A stretch of 64,000 nt of DNA from Pseudanabaena frigida (GCA_003242085.1 QBML01000018.1:29725-93724), one strand, 5' to 3'. Shown: positions 34,947 through 46,007, counted from the stretch's first letter. Notes: generated by a model not told the origin, from the sequence alone. Numbers and translations are program-made.

Positions 34947-35522
34947 ATGAAAATTGCCGATCAAGCCGATCGAACAGATGCTGAAATACTGCAAGCTTGG
35001 AGATCGGGAAGCAGTCAAGCTTTTGGTATCTTTTACGATCGCTATGGCGAGTTGGTTTACCGCGTATCTTTAAGGATTTTGGGCAGTTCTCAAGAAGCAG
35101 AGGATTTAACTCAAGAAATTTTCATTTTGCTCAGTCGGTCGGCAAACTATGATAGTAAACGCGGTTCGATCGCTACTTTCTTATCAGTTCTGACCCGATC
35201 TAGGGCAATTGACCGCATCCGCAAAACGCGATCGCAACAGCAACATTTACAAAAATGGGAGCAGAGCATTTCTTCAGAACATGACACTAGAAACTCATCA
35301 CTCATGGAAAATGCTTCACTTGCCGAACGCTCAGAAAAAGTTAAAGCAGCTTTAGCCAATTTGCCTATCAAACAACGTCAAGTTTTAGAAATGGCATATT
35401 TTGATGGACTCAGCCAAACTGAAATTGCTAAAGCTCTGGATACTCCTTTGGGAACTGTCAAGTCTTGGGCGCGGAATGGATTGATTCGATTGAGAGAAAG
35501 TTTGAAGGATTCGCTAGAATGA
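34947..35522 (+). CDS. ECF sigma factor, duplicate
   Basis: Same 191-aa sigma factor as at 11454-12029, again overlapping its anti-sigma gene. Confidence 0.92.
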   Translation: MKIADQADRTDAEILQAWRSGSSQAFGIFYDRYGELVYRVSLRILGSSQEAEDLTQEIFILLSRSANYDSKRGSIATFLSVLTRSRAIDRIRKTRSQQQHLQKWEQSISSEHDTRNSSLMENASLAERSEKVKAALANLPIKQRQVLEMAYFDGLSQTEIAKALDTPLGTVKSWARNGLIRLRESLKDSLE

Positions 35523-36322
35523 TTATGAACAACCGTCAATATCCCCAAGAGTGGGAAGAGTTATTAGCAGGATATGTTCTTGGTGATTTAGAACCTGAAG
35601 AAGTCACTGAGATGCATCGACTTATCGCTGAGCACCCTGAAATAGTCAAAGAAATCGATCGTTTACAAGAAACTTTAGCGCTCCTTCCACTCGGTCTAAA
35701 TGAGAGTTATCCAGCTAGAGATCTTCGCGATCGCATTGCTGCGGTAGCTATTCCTACACCCGTCGAGGATCTATTAGTCGATCCATTAGATCCCGCAATC
35801 AATCCATCACCCAAAATCAAACAATCATCGCGTTTTTACGATCTCTGGAACTTTACATGGATGAGTTTCGCGGCTATTGGGGCGATCGCTTTAGTTTCTC
35901 TGGGTTTTGATAATTATCAAATGCGCCAACAAATCGCCACAAATCAAGTAGAACTACAAAAATATCGTCAAACCATTGCCATGTTGCAAGGTGCTGATAA
36001 TCGGATGATTTCGCTAAAGGGCATGGGGGCAATTCCTACAGCAACTGGTAGCGTGATGATCGCTCCCACTGAAAAAACGGCAATGATTAGCATTCAGAAT
36101 TTAATGCCAATCCCTCAAGAAAATAGTTATCGACTTTGGGCGATCGTTGATGGCAAAAAGGTAGACTGCGCTCAGTTCCGTCCTGACGAACAAGGTAAAG
36201 TCTTTTTAAAAGTACCCTTAGGTAGTGCTCTCAAGCAATCTACTACCGTGATTATCACCATTGAGCCAAACAAAGATATGCCAGAACCAACTGGGGAAAT
36301 GGTAATGAAAGGAGAAGTTTAG
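35519..36322 (+). CDS. RskA-like anti-sigma factor, duplicate
   Basis: Same 267-aa protein as at 12026-12829. The ORF-track start at 35465 lies inside the sigma gene. Confidence 0.87.
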   Translation: MIMNNRQYPQEWEELLAGYVLGDLEPEEVTEMHRLIAEHPEIVKEIDRLQETLALLPLGLNESYPARDLRDRIAAVAIPTPVEDLLVDPLDPAINPSPKIKQSSRFYDLWNFTWMSFAAIGAIALVSLGFDNYQMRQQIATNQVELQKYRQTIAMLQGADNRMISLKGMGAIPTATGSVMIAPTEKTAMISIQNLMPIPQENSYRLWAIVDGKKVDCAQFRPDEQGKVFLKVPLGSALKQSTTVIITIEPNKDMPEPTGEMVMKGEV

Positions 36323-36364
36323 TTACGGAATGTTCATAGCAATAATTTTATTACAGCTATTTTC

Positions 36365-36415
36365 GCTCTAAATAAAGCAAGACGGCGCTTCGCGCCGTCT
36401 TGCTTTATTTAGAGC
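36365..36415. terminator. Second copy of the 12872-12922 palindrome
   Basis: Identical by duplication. Confidence 0.8.
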
Positions 36416-36460
36416 CTAGAACAAAAAATTTTTGATTCGAGTTTGAGCGCGACGCGCAGT

Positions 36461-36487
36461 AAAGCTTCTGTGTGACACAGAAGCTTT
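36461..36487. terminator. Second copy of the 12968-12994 palindrome
   Basis: Identical by duplication. Confidence 0.6.
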
Positions 36488-37415
36488 AGGAGTAGTTTAC
36501 AGCGTCATTAAATTTCAAGAAGGAATTAGTTTTCTGCTTCATACCAGCATCCATCTGCTCGGGATGACGCAGCACCGTGTAAAACAAAGTGAAATATATA
36601 ATTTTAGTTGCTTCGACCACAGCATCCAGAATCTGATGCGATATTGCTCCTATGTAAACAACAAAAATAATAATTGGTGCTATCACCTGAACATTAGTAG
36701 GATGTAACAGATAAATCAATCCAGCCGCGATCGCAATTAGAATTACATACAAAGGTCCTACGATCCAAATAATAACATCGCCGACAAAATCAATGCCAAA
36801 AACACCCATTAAAACGGAAGGCACGTGATTTCGCAAATCCTTAATCTGGACAACTGCCGCCTTTAGGGTCAATCGATCCACTGCGATCGCAGGAATAAGA
36901 TAGTGATTCACCAAATCCCAAATTTCCACAGCCCCCTCAATCAGTAGGTTAATTAAGAAGGTTTTGATCGCTCCCCACATTCCTTGTTCTTCTGAATTAC
37001 GAAGAGAGCCAAGGTATTTGAAAAACATATCGAGAAATGCAAGGAGGCGAATTTTGCCACCTACACTTTCCACCATTCTCTGTGATTGCCCGAAGGCTGG
37101 TTTAGTGCCGCAGGCAGTCGTACAAGCTAACCAACTCAGACGAAGCTTTAGTTCTGTAAAATAAAAGAAGCTCCAACAGTACAGAATAAGCGCAATCAGC
37201 AACCCTGCAAAGCCGACTCCCATAGTCTTAGTTCCTAAGAACAAACATAGCACCGATCCCCAGAAGAGGGTAGTCAGAATCAGAGATACTAAAATGATCC
37301 GTATTAAAGGCTTCAATAACGCAGGATTTTGACCTAACAGAGAATACGTATTTTTGAGTAGAAATACAGTATCTTGAAGTTTTTCTCCGATCGATCGCTG
37401 TGTCATCGCCCTCAT
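36486..37415 (-). CDS. Multipass membrane protein (DUF6159-like), duplicate
   Basis: Same 309-aa protein as at 12993-13922. Confidence 0.7.
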   Translation of the reverse strand: MRAMTQRSIGEKLQDTVFLLKNTYSLLGQNPALLKPLIRIILVSLILTTLFWGSVLCLFLGTKTMGVGFAGLLIALILYCWSFFYFTELKLRLSWLACTTACGTKPAFGQSQRMVESVGGKIRLLAFLDMFFKYLGSLRNSEEQGMWGAIKTFLINLLIEGAVEIWDLVNHYLIPAIAVDRLTLKAAVVQIKDLRNHVPSVLMGVFGIDFVGDVIIWIVGPLYVILIAIAAGLIYLLHPTNVQVIAPIIIFVVYIGAISHQILDAVVEATKIIYFTLFYTVLRHPEQMDAGMKQKTNSFLKFNDAVNYS

Positions 37416-37610
37416 AAACTTCCTCTATCTATACTGTAGTGAATTATGGCAGAATCACCAAAAATATAACATCTAGACATTTTCCAGACAAGACTGTGGA
37501 ATTTTTAATTTACCTCATCCAATTTATTAAGCCGTTCGTATATTAGCTAAAGGGAATCGTAAACAAAGATTCCTGACACTAGATTTTTTAGAAAAGATGA
37601 GTTGATCAAA

Positions 37611-38027
37611 ATGAAATACAGATTTCTTGGACTGATTGCTGGATTGACCTTAGCTGCTGGACTCGTTTCATGTTCTGCGACAACAACTCCCACAGAACAA
37701 GCGACTCCCGCAACCCAATCCACTCCAGCAACAAAACCTGCTGATGCGATGAAAGGCGACGCCATGAAGGATAAAACTGGCGATGCTATGAAGAATGATG
37801 CGATGAAAGGCGATGCCATGAAGGATAAAACTGGCGACGCTATGAAGAGTGACGCTATGAAAGGCGACGCTATGAAGGATAAAACTGGCGACGCTATGAA
37901 GAGCGATGCTATGAAGAGCGATGCTATGAAAGGCGATGCCATGAAGAATGATGCTATGAAAGGCGATGCCATGAAGAGCGACGCCATGAAAGGTGATGCC
38001 ATGAAGAGCGACAAGCCCAAGCAATAG
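37611..38027 (+). CDS. DAMK-repeat lipoprotein, duplicate
   Basis: Same 138-aa protein as at 14118-14534, with exactly 16 DAMK units. Repeat number has not diverged between the copies, which supports a recent or collapsed duplication. Confidence 0.85.
   Translation: MKYRFLGLIAGLTLAAGLVSCSATTTPTEQATPATQSTPATKPADAMKGDAMKDKTGDAMKNDAMKGDAMKDKTGDAMKSDAMKGDAMKDKTGDAMKSDAMKSDAMKGDAMKNDAMKGDAMKSDAMKGDAMKSDKPKQ
37743..38012 (+). repeat. Coding DAMK repeats, duplicate
   Basis: Same tandem array as at 14250-14519. Confidence 0.85.
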
Positions 38028-38063
38028 ATCGGAATGGTCTATTGGATGTCTCAAGTTTCTTAC

Positions 38064-38115
38064 TTTGATTGTATTAGGATGCACTAAATTAACAGTGCAT
38101 CCTAATACAATCAAA
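38064..38115. terminator. Second copy of the 14571-14622 palindrome
   Basis: Identical by duplication. Confidence 0.75.
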
Positions 38116-38170
38116 TCCCTGACATACTCAACACTTCTAGAAACTCTATTTATACAGATAGAATCTATTT

Positions 38171-38716
38171 ATGATGGCGAAAAACTTCAGTCTGGCAACT
38201 ACGGCAGTAATGTTGATGCTAGGATGCACTGCCGTTCCATCAACCAATCCGAAAACATCTCAAGCAGATGCTGTCACTACAATAGCTAATACAGAAGTCA
38301 AGTCTGTGCTGCGTACATCACAAACTTTGCCTGTTGCTACAAACCCAAAAGCTGATACTAAATCTCGAATTGGGAGCTTTATTAGTGGCGAACATGCTAC
38401 TAGCGGCAAAGCTAAAATCGTCCAAGAGAATGGAACTTATTTCATTGAGTTTGACCAAACCTTTAAGACATCAGAAAACGGGCCAGACCTGTTTGTGATT
38501 TTGCATCGATCGCCTGATATTTTGAAAGTATCTAAGCCACCAGATTATAGAATTGCTGAGGGTGATTATGTAGCGATCGCTCCTCTCAAAAGTTTTAACG
38601 GAAAGCAACGCTACGAGATCCCCGCAAATATTCAATCAGATGGCTACCAGTCTGTAGCAGTTTGGTGTAGGAAGTATAACGCCACGTTTGGTTTTGCTCC
38701 TTTGTCTGGGGTTTAG
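38171..38716 (+). CDS. DM13-domain lipoprotein, duplicate
   Basis: Same 181-aa lipoprotein as at 14678-15223. Confidence 0.87.
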   Translation: MMAKNFSLATTAVMLMLGCTAVPSTNPKTSQADAVTTIANTEVKSVLRTSQTLPVATNPKADTKSRIGSFISGEHATSGKAKIVQENGTYFIEFDQTFKTSENGPDLFVILHRSPDILKVSKPPDYRIAEGDYVAIAPLKSFNGKQRYEIPANIQSDGYQSVAVWCRKYNATFGFAPLSGV

Positions 38717-38736
38717 AAATTTCTGAAGAATAAGTA

Positions 38737-38783
38737 GCTTCGACTTCGCTTAGCAATCTGCGCTGGCTGAGCAAAGTCGAAGC
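38737..38783. terminator. Second copy of the 15244-15290 hairpin
   Basis: Identical by duplication. Confidence 0.55.
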
Positions 38784-38936
38784 CCTCCACAGCTCATTTA
38801 AGATTGCGATACTTCGCAAGCATACTCTAAACGCTAGATTCTTAAGCAGAATCTCAGCAATTCCTCAATGAATTCTAAGGCTAAGCATGTATATAAAGTT
38901 TAGCAATCATCATTAATTTAATTTGGAGACCATATT

Positions 38937-39584
38937 GTGAATGCAAGGTTGCTACGTCGTCGTCGGTTTTTAACTTATTTAGGATTGGGTTCTTTAGGAA
39001 TTGGCAGCACTGCCTGCGCCGCTCAATTTGGCTCGGCAACTACATCTACTCCGATCGCATCCAAGACAACGGTAGAAACAACCCCTAATGCAGATATTAC
39101 TAAATCCAATAATTCTGAAGTTACAACTGTGGACGAAAAATCTAAAGCAAGCAGTCAAAAATTACCAGAATTTCAAGGGATTTCCCAATGGTTAAATTCT
39201 AGTCCTTTGACCGTTCAAGAATTAAAGGGAAATGTCGTCTTAATTCAGTTCTGGACATTTAGTTGCATCAATTGTCAGCGCACATTGCCCTACGTCACCA
39301 AATGGCACGATCGCTATGCTGCTAAAGGATTGAAAATTATCGGCGTACATACACCAGAATTTGCCTTTGAGCGCGATCCCAACAACATCAAAGATGCAAT
39401 GCAAAAACATGGCATTCTTTATCCAGTTCCCATTGATAATGAGTTCAAAACTTGGAAAGCCTATGGCAATGAGTATTGGCCACATATCTACTTAGCCGAT
39501 CGCCAAGGGAATCTCGTTTACGATTACATTGGTGAAGGAGCATACGATCGCACCGAGCAAACTATCAAACAATTATTGGGCTAG
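38937..39584 (+). CDS. TlpA-like thioredoxin, duplicate
   Basis: Same 215-aa protein as at 15444-16091, with the SCINC motif intact. Confidence 0.87.
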   Translation: MNARLLRRRRFLTYLGLGSLGIGSTACAAQFGSATTSTPIASKTTVETTPNADITKSNNSEVTTVDEKSKASSQKLPEFQGISQWLNSSPLTVQELKGNVVLIQFWTFSCINCQRTLPYVTKWHDRYAAKGLKIIGVHTPEFAFERDPNNIKDAMQKHGILYPVPIDNEFKTWKAYGNEYWPHIYLADRQGNLVYDYIGEGAYDRTEQTIKQLLG

Positions 39585-39595
39585 GAATCAAGCGC

Positions 39596-40303
39596 ATGTC
39601 GCTCTCACTTTCGCCATTGTCAATCGGGTTAGCAATATTAGGCGGCTTATTAACTGCTTTCTCACCATGCATTTTGCCGATTTTGCCGATCGTTGTTGGT
39701 AGATCTCTACAAACTCATCGCTATGGACCATTGGCTCTAGTGGCTGGATTGATTAGCGGGTTTGCGATCGCGGGTAGCTTGTTGGGAATTGCCAGTAACT
39801 GGCTCACAGGATTAAGCAATTTTATTCGGAATATCGCGATCGTCTTCCTCTTAGCTTTGGGAATGTTCTCAATCTTCCCAAAATGGAGCTATCTCTTAAT
39901 AAGTAAAATATCTAGCAAATTTCCTGCATTTAAAGTAAAAGAACCAACCAAAGCCAACTTAGCAGGAGAATTTTGGTTAGGCTCACAACTCGGTCTACTA
40001 TGGACACCTTGCGCTGGTCCCGTATTAGGAAGTATCTTAATTCTAGCCGCAGCTAATCACGAAATCTTCACCGCTTTCATTTTGCTGCTTGCCTATGGAT
40101 TAGGGACAGGATTACCGATATTACTGCTTGCCTACGCAAGTCGTTACTTCAGTAAGTCATTTTTAAAACTGCGATCGCGCAGTCAAATTTTACAAAAAGT
40201 TGGTGGTGTGATGATCTCGATTACCGCGATCGCCATTCTACTTGGCTGGGATGTAAAGATACAGCTTTGGTTAGCCCCATTTTTTCCGCCCTTACCTCTA
40301 TAA
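39596..40303 (+). CDS. ccdA: CcdA-type redox transporter, duplicate
   Basis: Same 235-aa protein as at 16103-16810, with both core Cys present. Confidence 0.88.
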   Translation: MSLSLSPLSIGLAILGGLLTAFSPCILPILPIVVGRSLQTHRYGPLALVAGLISGFAIAGSLLGIASNWLTGLSNFIRNIAIVFLLALGMFSIFPKWSYLLISKISSKFPAFKVKEPTKANLAGEFWLGSQLGLLWTPCAGPVLGSILILAAANHEIFTAFILLLAYGLGTGLPILLLAYASRYFSKSFLKLRSRSQILQKVGGVMISITAIAILLGWDVKIQLWLAPFFPPLPL

Positions 40304-40320
40304 CAACTCTGTAACTAATT

Positions 40321-40905
40321 ATGAGTAAGAAACCTTCTCCTACACCAAAACAAGCGATCGCTGCAAAGTTGTTCCATTCCTTTAATTTGATCGCGCTCAT
40401 TTTAATGACGGCTAGTGGACTGCAAATCTATAATGCCAATCCAGTTTTTGGTGGGCGTGCGGGTTGGCGATTTCCCAAAGAATTACTTTTAGGAGGATGG
40501 TTAGGAGCAGGTAGAAATTGGCATTTCGCCTCAATGTGGCTATTTTCCATGACATTGTTGATCTATGGACTTTACATTTTTATTTCGCGTCGTTGGAAGC
40601 ATAAGTTTGCCTCAGATAAAGATATTCAAGCGCTCCAAGCTAAAAATCCTAAGCGCAAGACCTACGCTTGGCATCGCATTGCCTACACTGCGATTATTCC
40701 AATTCTGATTTTGGCAATTCTCTCTGGTTTATGCATGTATAAACCCGTACAATTTGCATGGATTTCAGGATTATTCGGCAGTTGGCAAAACCTTCGCATC
40801 GCGCATTTCTTGACGATTCCGATCGTGCTTATCTTTGCGATCGTGCATATCTTTTTATCTTTCCGAGTTGGTGGTTTAAAGATGATTCGTTCTATGTTTA
40901 TTTAG
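40321..40905 (+). CDS. Membrane cytochrome b, duplicate
   Basis: Same 194-aa four-helix cytochrome as at 16828-17412. Confidence 0.85.
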   Translation: MSKKPSPTPKQAIAAKLFHSFNLIALILMTASGLQIYNANPVFGGRAGWRFPKELLLGGWLGAGRNWHFASMWLFSMTLLIYGLYIFISRRWKHKFASDKDIQALQAKNPKRKTYAWHRIAYTAIIPILILAILSGLCMYKPVQFAWISGLFGSWQNLRIAHFLTIPIVLIFAIVHIFLSFRVGGLKMIRSMFI

Positions 40906-40963
40906 CTATTGGCTTTTAGCTTTTTCAAAAATCACTTAAAAGAATGCGTAGGATTATAAAAAA

Positions 40964-41725
40964 ATGCAATTTGATAAATATCAGCACCGTCGGTTTTCAC
41001 GTCGCCAGTTAATGCAGTATGCCAGCTTATCGGGTATGGGCTTATTTTTGGGAAGTTGCTCTAGTGATTCTAGTCGAGTCAGCCCGATTTTTAAGCCACT
41101 CAACCAACAAGCGGGAAATGTGAAGGCTTTATTTGAGCCACTCAACCAAAGTATTGAAGAACTAATCTTTCAAGCAAAAAATCCTGCCCCAGAATATCCA
41201 ATTAGTGCGATCGAGCCTAACGCATTATTGATTAATTCCTTCGACACTACGCCTGTCATCGACCCTAATTCCTTTAAATTGATTATTGACGGTGAAGTGA
41301 ATAATCCGATGCAACTAAGTATGAAGGATATTCAATCATTGCCATTGATTTCAATGGTGATCCGTCATATTTGTGTCGAAGGCTGGTCGGCGATCGTACA
41401 GTGGGGCGGTGTGCGTTTATACGATCTCGCAAAGTTAGTGCAACCAAAAGCAGGAGCGCGTTATGTCTATTTTGAATCTGCCGACAACTATTATGAAAGC
41501 TGGGATATAGCTTCAGCTTTACATCCACAAACGTTACTCGCTTATCAAAAGAATGGTCAACCAATGCCAGTTGAGAATGGCGCACCTCTTCGTTTGGCTT
41601 CTCCAATTAAGCTCGGCTATAAGCTCTCAAAATGGGTGATTCGCGTTCACTTTACAAATGAACTAGTCCAAAAACGTCTAGGTTATTGGGAAGATGAAGG
41701 TTATGAATGGTTTGCTGGATTATAA
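40964..41725 (+). CDS. Sulfite-oxidase-fold molybdoenzyme, duplicate
   Basis: Same 253-aa Tat-exported protein as at 17471-18232. Confidence 0.87.
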   Translation: MQFDKYQHRRFSRRQLMQYASLSGMGLFLGSCSSDSSRVSPIFKPLNQQAGNVKALFEPLNQSIEELIFQAKNPAPEYPISAIEPNALLINSFDTTPVIDPNSFKLIIDGEVNNPMQLSMKDIQSLPLISMVIRHICVEGWSAIVQWGGVRLYDLAKLVQPKAGARYVYFESADNYYESWDIASALHPQTLLAYQKNGQPMPVENGAPLRLASPIKLGYKLSKWVIRVHFTNELVQKRLGYWEDEGYEWFAGL

Positions 41726-43057
41726 GTTTGCGTATGCATTAGCAAATAAACTCATTTGCTCTATCTTGTTTTCAATAGAACTTACACAATTATCTTTTTC
41801 AACCTTAGTTTTTAATTCAATGCTATTGAGTAATGCAATCAGACTTCTCCCTACAGCAAAAGCTAAGTTTACAGGGACTGCATTCCCAATCTGCTTATAT
41901 TGGCTCGATATTGGACCAGAAAAATTCCAATCATCAGGGAATGTTTGAATACGGGCATACTCCCTCACCGTGAGAGGTCTACTTTCTTCAGGGTGACATC
42001 TTTCGGTTTGTTTTTGAGCGGGGCTACAAGTTAATGTTAGGCTTGGTTCATCCCATGCTAGTCTACGAGTCATTCCTGTCTTTCCTCCACCAAGAAAATA
42101 ACTTCCTTGCATATATTCACGCTGTAAATCATCTGGCAAATTGCGCCAATAGCCGCCTTGAGGAACAAGCTTTAAGATTTCCGCTTTTCTTTTGGGATAT
42201 TTCTGTCCAATAGACTCAGGTACATCATTTGGATAAAGTTCACCACCTTTGAGAGCATCTTTCAAGACATAAACTCGCTTGTAGGGTGAAGGCCATTGAA
42301 ATTTTGCGTACTTCAATAAGTCATTACGAATACCAACCAGCATTAATCGCTCGCGCTTTTGCGGCACTTTATAGAAAATCGCTTTTAATACTCTCGGCTC
42401 AATTAACGTATATCCCAAACCAGAAATAACCGATTTAATTACTTCAATAGTCCTGCCATTGTCATGTTCGAGTAATCCTCTAACATTCTCCCCAAGAAAA
42501 ACTTTTGGTTGAGATTCTTTAATTACACGGGCAAACTCAAAAAACAATGTTCCGCGCGTATCCTCAAACCCTAATTGATTGCCAGCATAAGAAAAAGCCT
42601 GACAAGGAAACCCGCCAGAAATAAAGTCAATCCCTTTAAAGGTCGTAAAATCTACATTCTGAATATCTCCTTCAATTACGTTCCACTCTGGTCTATTTTC
42701 TCTAAGTGTATTGCAAGCGTGCTTATCAAACTCATTTAGTGCAACAGCCTCAAATCCAGCCTTTTCAAGACCGATCGCTAATCCACCAGCACCAGCAAAA
42801 AGCTCAATAGATGAGAATTTTCTGACAGGTTTGATCTGGATTTCAGAATCCCAGTTAGAATTCAACATATCCCGAATTTCTTTAAACTCGGTTAATTGAT
42901 CGATTCTGTATTGTTTTTTGCCCGAAATGCATGTAAAAGGTTTTATTTTGCCACTTTTTTCCCACTTTAATAATGTTGATTTGGAAACAGACACAATATC
43001 CGCTAACAGTTCAGCATTGATGCTATTTTCATATATCGAAGTCATGAAACCCTGCAT
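41720..43057 (-). CDS. C5-cytosine DNA methyltransferase, duplicate
   Basis: Same 445-aa methyltransferase as at 18227-19564, with all catalytic motifs intact. Confidence 0.92.
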   Translation of the reverse strand: MQGFMTSIYENSINAELLADIVSVSKSTLLKWEKSGKIKPFTCISGKKQYRIDQLTEFKEIRDMLNSNWDSEIQIKPVRKFSSIELFAGAGGLAIGLEKAGFEAVALNEFDKHACNTLRENRPEWNVIEGDIQNVDFTTFKGIDFISGGFPCQAFSYAGNQLGFEDTRGTLFFEFARVIKESQPKVFLGENVRGLLEHDNGRTIEVIKSVISGLGYTLIEPRVLKAIFYKVPQKRERLMLVGIRNDLLKYAKFQWPSPYKRVYVLKDALKGGELYPNDVPESIGQKYPKRKAEILKLVPQGGYWRNLPDDLQREYMQGSYFLGGGKTGMTRRLAWDEPSLTLTCSPAQKQTERCHPEESRPLTVREYARIQTFPDDWNFSGPISSQYKQIGNAVPVNLAFAVGRSLIALLNSIELKTKVEKDNCVSSIENKIEQMSLFANAYANL

Positions 43058-43772
43058 ATTTACGAAATGACAATAAATAGATACTCTTTAGGAGATTGTT
43101 ATCAATCTCTTTTAATTCGTTCACTACTGTATTTGACTTCTCAGAAAGTTTAACATTGGAAACAACATCTTCGATTATCCTAGGTAACGCAGTACATAAT
43201 TTCTTAAAAGCTAATTTATCATCCGTAACAATTTCATAAAATTTGTCAATCGAGACTCTACGAATTTTTTCATGTGAGACTTTATTTTTATCAATACTCA
43301 CAGTCCATTGTATATTTTGGCTATTAGAAGCGATGACTTCAACTAACATACAAGTGGCATTAGGATCTTTTATCAGTGTATCTTGCATTCGCATGTATGT
43401 ATTTTTGGAAGATGATAAATTCATAGTGTTATGCTTGTTTTTCATTTCTACATAAACCTTCTTCGATTCATTTATAACGTCATACCCCTGACTTGGCACA
43501 GTCCATCCATTACCAAGAAACTTAAAAATATTCTGATGAAAATAACCTATGTGGTTTGTGTTGCTCTTATCTAACTATCTAATGATTTCGCTCTCAAGAA
43601 CATCTTCAATATCTTTTTTGTATACTTTTGAATCAAATGTCAGTTTTACTGGATCAATTAAGTTACTGTTAAATTCTGCTAGATCGATCTGAAATCGATA
43701 TTTCATTACAGTATCTTTTACATGCTGGAAAATATCATCATCACTGATAAATCCTAAATTGTATTTTTTCAT
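43029..43772 (-). pseudogene. Eco47II-family endonuclease with in-frame TAG, duplicate
   Basis: Same interrupted gene as at 19536-20279. The TAG (43575-43577) is present in this copy too, so it predates the duplication if the duplication is real. Confidence 0.88.
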
Positions 43773-43914
43773 TTTTCTAGTTAATTAAAATCAAATGAAA
43801 CCTTAAACAACATACTAGACATAGTTTGTTATTCTAATCAAACTATAAAAGTTTTAGATAAATAATTAAGTTTTCGCTTAATCATTTTACTCTATTTTTT
43901 CTCTTTTACATTTC

Positions 43915-44043
43915 ATGCATATAGAGGAGGCTAAGATCGCTCTTGATGCATTATGTAAGAACTATCCATCTTTCTTGATATTCAAAGGACTAAGAACGAA
44001 ATCGCATTTTTATATTAATCTTGCACTTCAGAAAGCATTATAA
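43915..44043 (+). CDS. Possible 42-aa small protein, duplicate
   Basis: Same weak ORF as at 20422-20550. The surrounding gap 43773-44187 holds nothing else recognisable. Confidence 0.25.
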   Translation: MHIEEAKIALDALCKNYPSFLIFKGLRTKSHFYINLALQKAL

Positions 44044-44187
44044 TTAAAATGAGTATTGAAACATCTATCCACAATTAGACCTCTTGCATAAAGAGCAATA
44101 CTTTTAGGAGGGGTTTAGAAAGACGATTGAGACGCATCAGATCGTAACTAATGAGATTTATCGCCCTAGCAGTAGGGAAAATGAAAA

Positions 44188-45282
44188 ATGCTAAAACTCT
44201 TCAATTCATCTAAAGATAAGACAAACAATGCGATCGCCAAAGCGGTAAAATCCTTAACTCAACATGGAATCAGTGAAACAGAACAGGAGAATTTCATTGC
44301 TTTCTTACAAAGCGAAGACAACCGCTCTCTCTACCATACAAATCCACGCCTGATTGCCGATCGGTTGAAGCTCTCAGAGCGCGATACATTAAAACTTTTA
44401 GTAGCATCCTTAAAGGAAGGAATTGTCACTCTTAATTGGGACATCCAATGTCCAGTATGTCAGGGGGTTGATTTTGCAGCAACTCAATTATGCGATCTCA
44501 GGACATTGCATGTTTGTCCTGTGTGTTTTCACAAGCACGAGTCAGATGCCGATCGGCAAGTACGAGTTACATTTAGCATCGATGAAAGACTGCGATCGCT
44601 ACCCAAAGAAGCAGACGATCCAGCATTTCGCAATCATGTTGATGCCCAGTACGGAGTAGTTTCAGGACATCGACTCTTAACCTTACAAATGTTTCGCGAG
44701 CTATTCCCCCGTGAAACCATCCCGCCAAATGAAAGCTTACTGATTCGACAAGTCACAATTTTATTCACCGATTTAGCTGGTTCAACAGCTCTCTACAGCC
44801 AACAAGGAGATTCCCAAGCCTATAGCCTAGTCAATCAACATTTTAATCTTCTCTTTGAAATTGTCGATCAACATAATGGCGCGGTAATTAAAACGATTGG
44901 CGACGCAATTATGGCAACCTTTACTTCGCCCGATGACGGGCTAAAAGCAGCGATCGCAATGCAAGCAAGAATGCAGAGTTTCAATCAGAGTATTCAATCT
45001 TCAGAGCATCAACTAATTCTTAAAATAGGTGTCCATGCAGGGCCTTGTATTAGTGTCAACCTCAACGATCGCAATGACTACTTTGGCACTACGGTGAATA
45101 CTGCGGCAAGAGTCCAAGGTCTCAGTCAAGGCAATGACATCGTATTCACCGCATCGTTACGCAATCAAGCGCAGGCGATCGAATCTATAAAACACTACAT
45201 TAGCGAACAGAGTTCTGTTAATTTAAAAGGCTTAAGCGAACCAATAGTAGTTTTTCGGATGAAGGCTAATCATAAAATTTGA
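44188..45282 (+). CDS. Class III nucleotide cyclase with Zn ribbon, duplicate
   Basis: Same 364-aa protein as at 20695-21789. Confidence 0.87.
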   Translation: MLKLFNSSKDKTNNAIAKAVKSLTQHGISETEQENFIAFLQSEDNRSLYHTNPRLIADRLKLSERDTLKLLVASLKEGIVTLNWDIQCPVCQGVDFAATQLCDLRTLHVCPVCFHKHESDADRQVRVTFSIDERLRSLPKEADDPAFRNHVDAQYGVVSGHRLLTLQMFRELFPRETIPPNESLLIRQVTILFTDLAGSTALYSQQGDSQAYSLVNQHFNLLFEIVDQHNGAVIKTIGDAIMATFTSPDDGLKAAIAMQARMQSFNQSIQSSEHQLILKIGVHAGPCISVNLNDRNDYFGTTVNTAARVQGLSQGNDIVFTASLRNQAQAIESIKHYISEQSSVNLKGLSEPIVVFRMKANHKI

Positions 45283-45298
45283 GATGTCATTAGAACCA

Positions 45299-45349
45299 CA
45301 AGAGATTTTTTAAAAGTGTTGATTCGCAACACTTTTAAAAAATCTCTTG
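45299..45349. repeat. Second copy of the 21806-21856 palindrome
   Basis: Identical by duplication. Confidence 0.82.
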
Positions 45350-45400
45350 CTTCGGGTTTAATCATAGATCGCTATGAGATTGCAGATGGAGTTTAAAATC

Positions 45401-45925
45401 ATGTCTAATCTAACTGAGAAGCCTAAAGCAGATTCCAAGAGCGTAAATTTAAAACGATTACTTTTATTCTCAGGACTTGGTGCTATCCCAATTGGAATTG
45501 CGGTATGTTTTATCTATGTTCCACCTAGTTGCGCTTGTCGCGATCGAGGCATAGATGCTTCTGGCGCTTACATCCGTGCTCAACAAGCATATTCCTTAGA
45601 ACATAAAACTTTTACTAGTTCCTATCAATCTTTGGGTATTAAGGAGATACCTACACAAACACCTCTCTTCAATATTTCGACAGAAGTCAGTAAGGATAAA
45701 GTAGTCGTATATGGAACGCCACGAGATGTACCTACAGACTTGTTTCGATTAGGACTCACCAAAGCCGAAACTCGTAGTTTTGTGAATGCAGCTTTCTATG
45801 ACAAAAAAAGCCAAACACCTATTTCTATATCTTGCGTATCTGAGAAAAGCACATTAGAGAAACCTCCAACCCCTGCTTTTAATGGAGAGAAATTGACTTG
45901 TCCTGTTGGTTTCACAAGTAAATAA
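45401..45925 (+). CDS. Type IV pilin-like protein, duplicate
   Basis: Same 174-aa protein as at 21908-22432. Confidence 0.68.
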   Translation: MSNLTEKPKADSKSVNLKRLLLFSGLGAIPIGIAVCFIYVPPSCACRDRGIDASGAYIRAQQAYSLEHKTFTSSYQSLGIKEIPTQTPLFNISTEVSKDKVVVYGTPRDVPTDLFRLGLTKAETRSFVNAAFYDKKSQTPISISCVSEKSTLEKPPTPAFNGEKLTCPVGFTSK

Positions 45926-45956
45926 CGACTTGCCGCTATTCGCGAACAAAAAAGCC

Positions 45957-46007
45957 TCAATCAACCATTGAGAGCATTTCTCTGAAATGCTCTCAATGGT
46001 TGATTGA
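45957..46007. terminator. Second copy of the 22464-22514 palindrome
   Basis: Identical by duplication. The gap 45926-46317 otherwise holds the pntA promoter and leader. Confidence 0.75.
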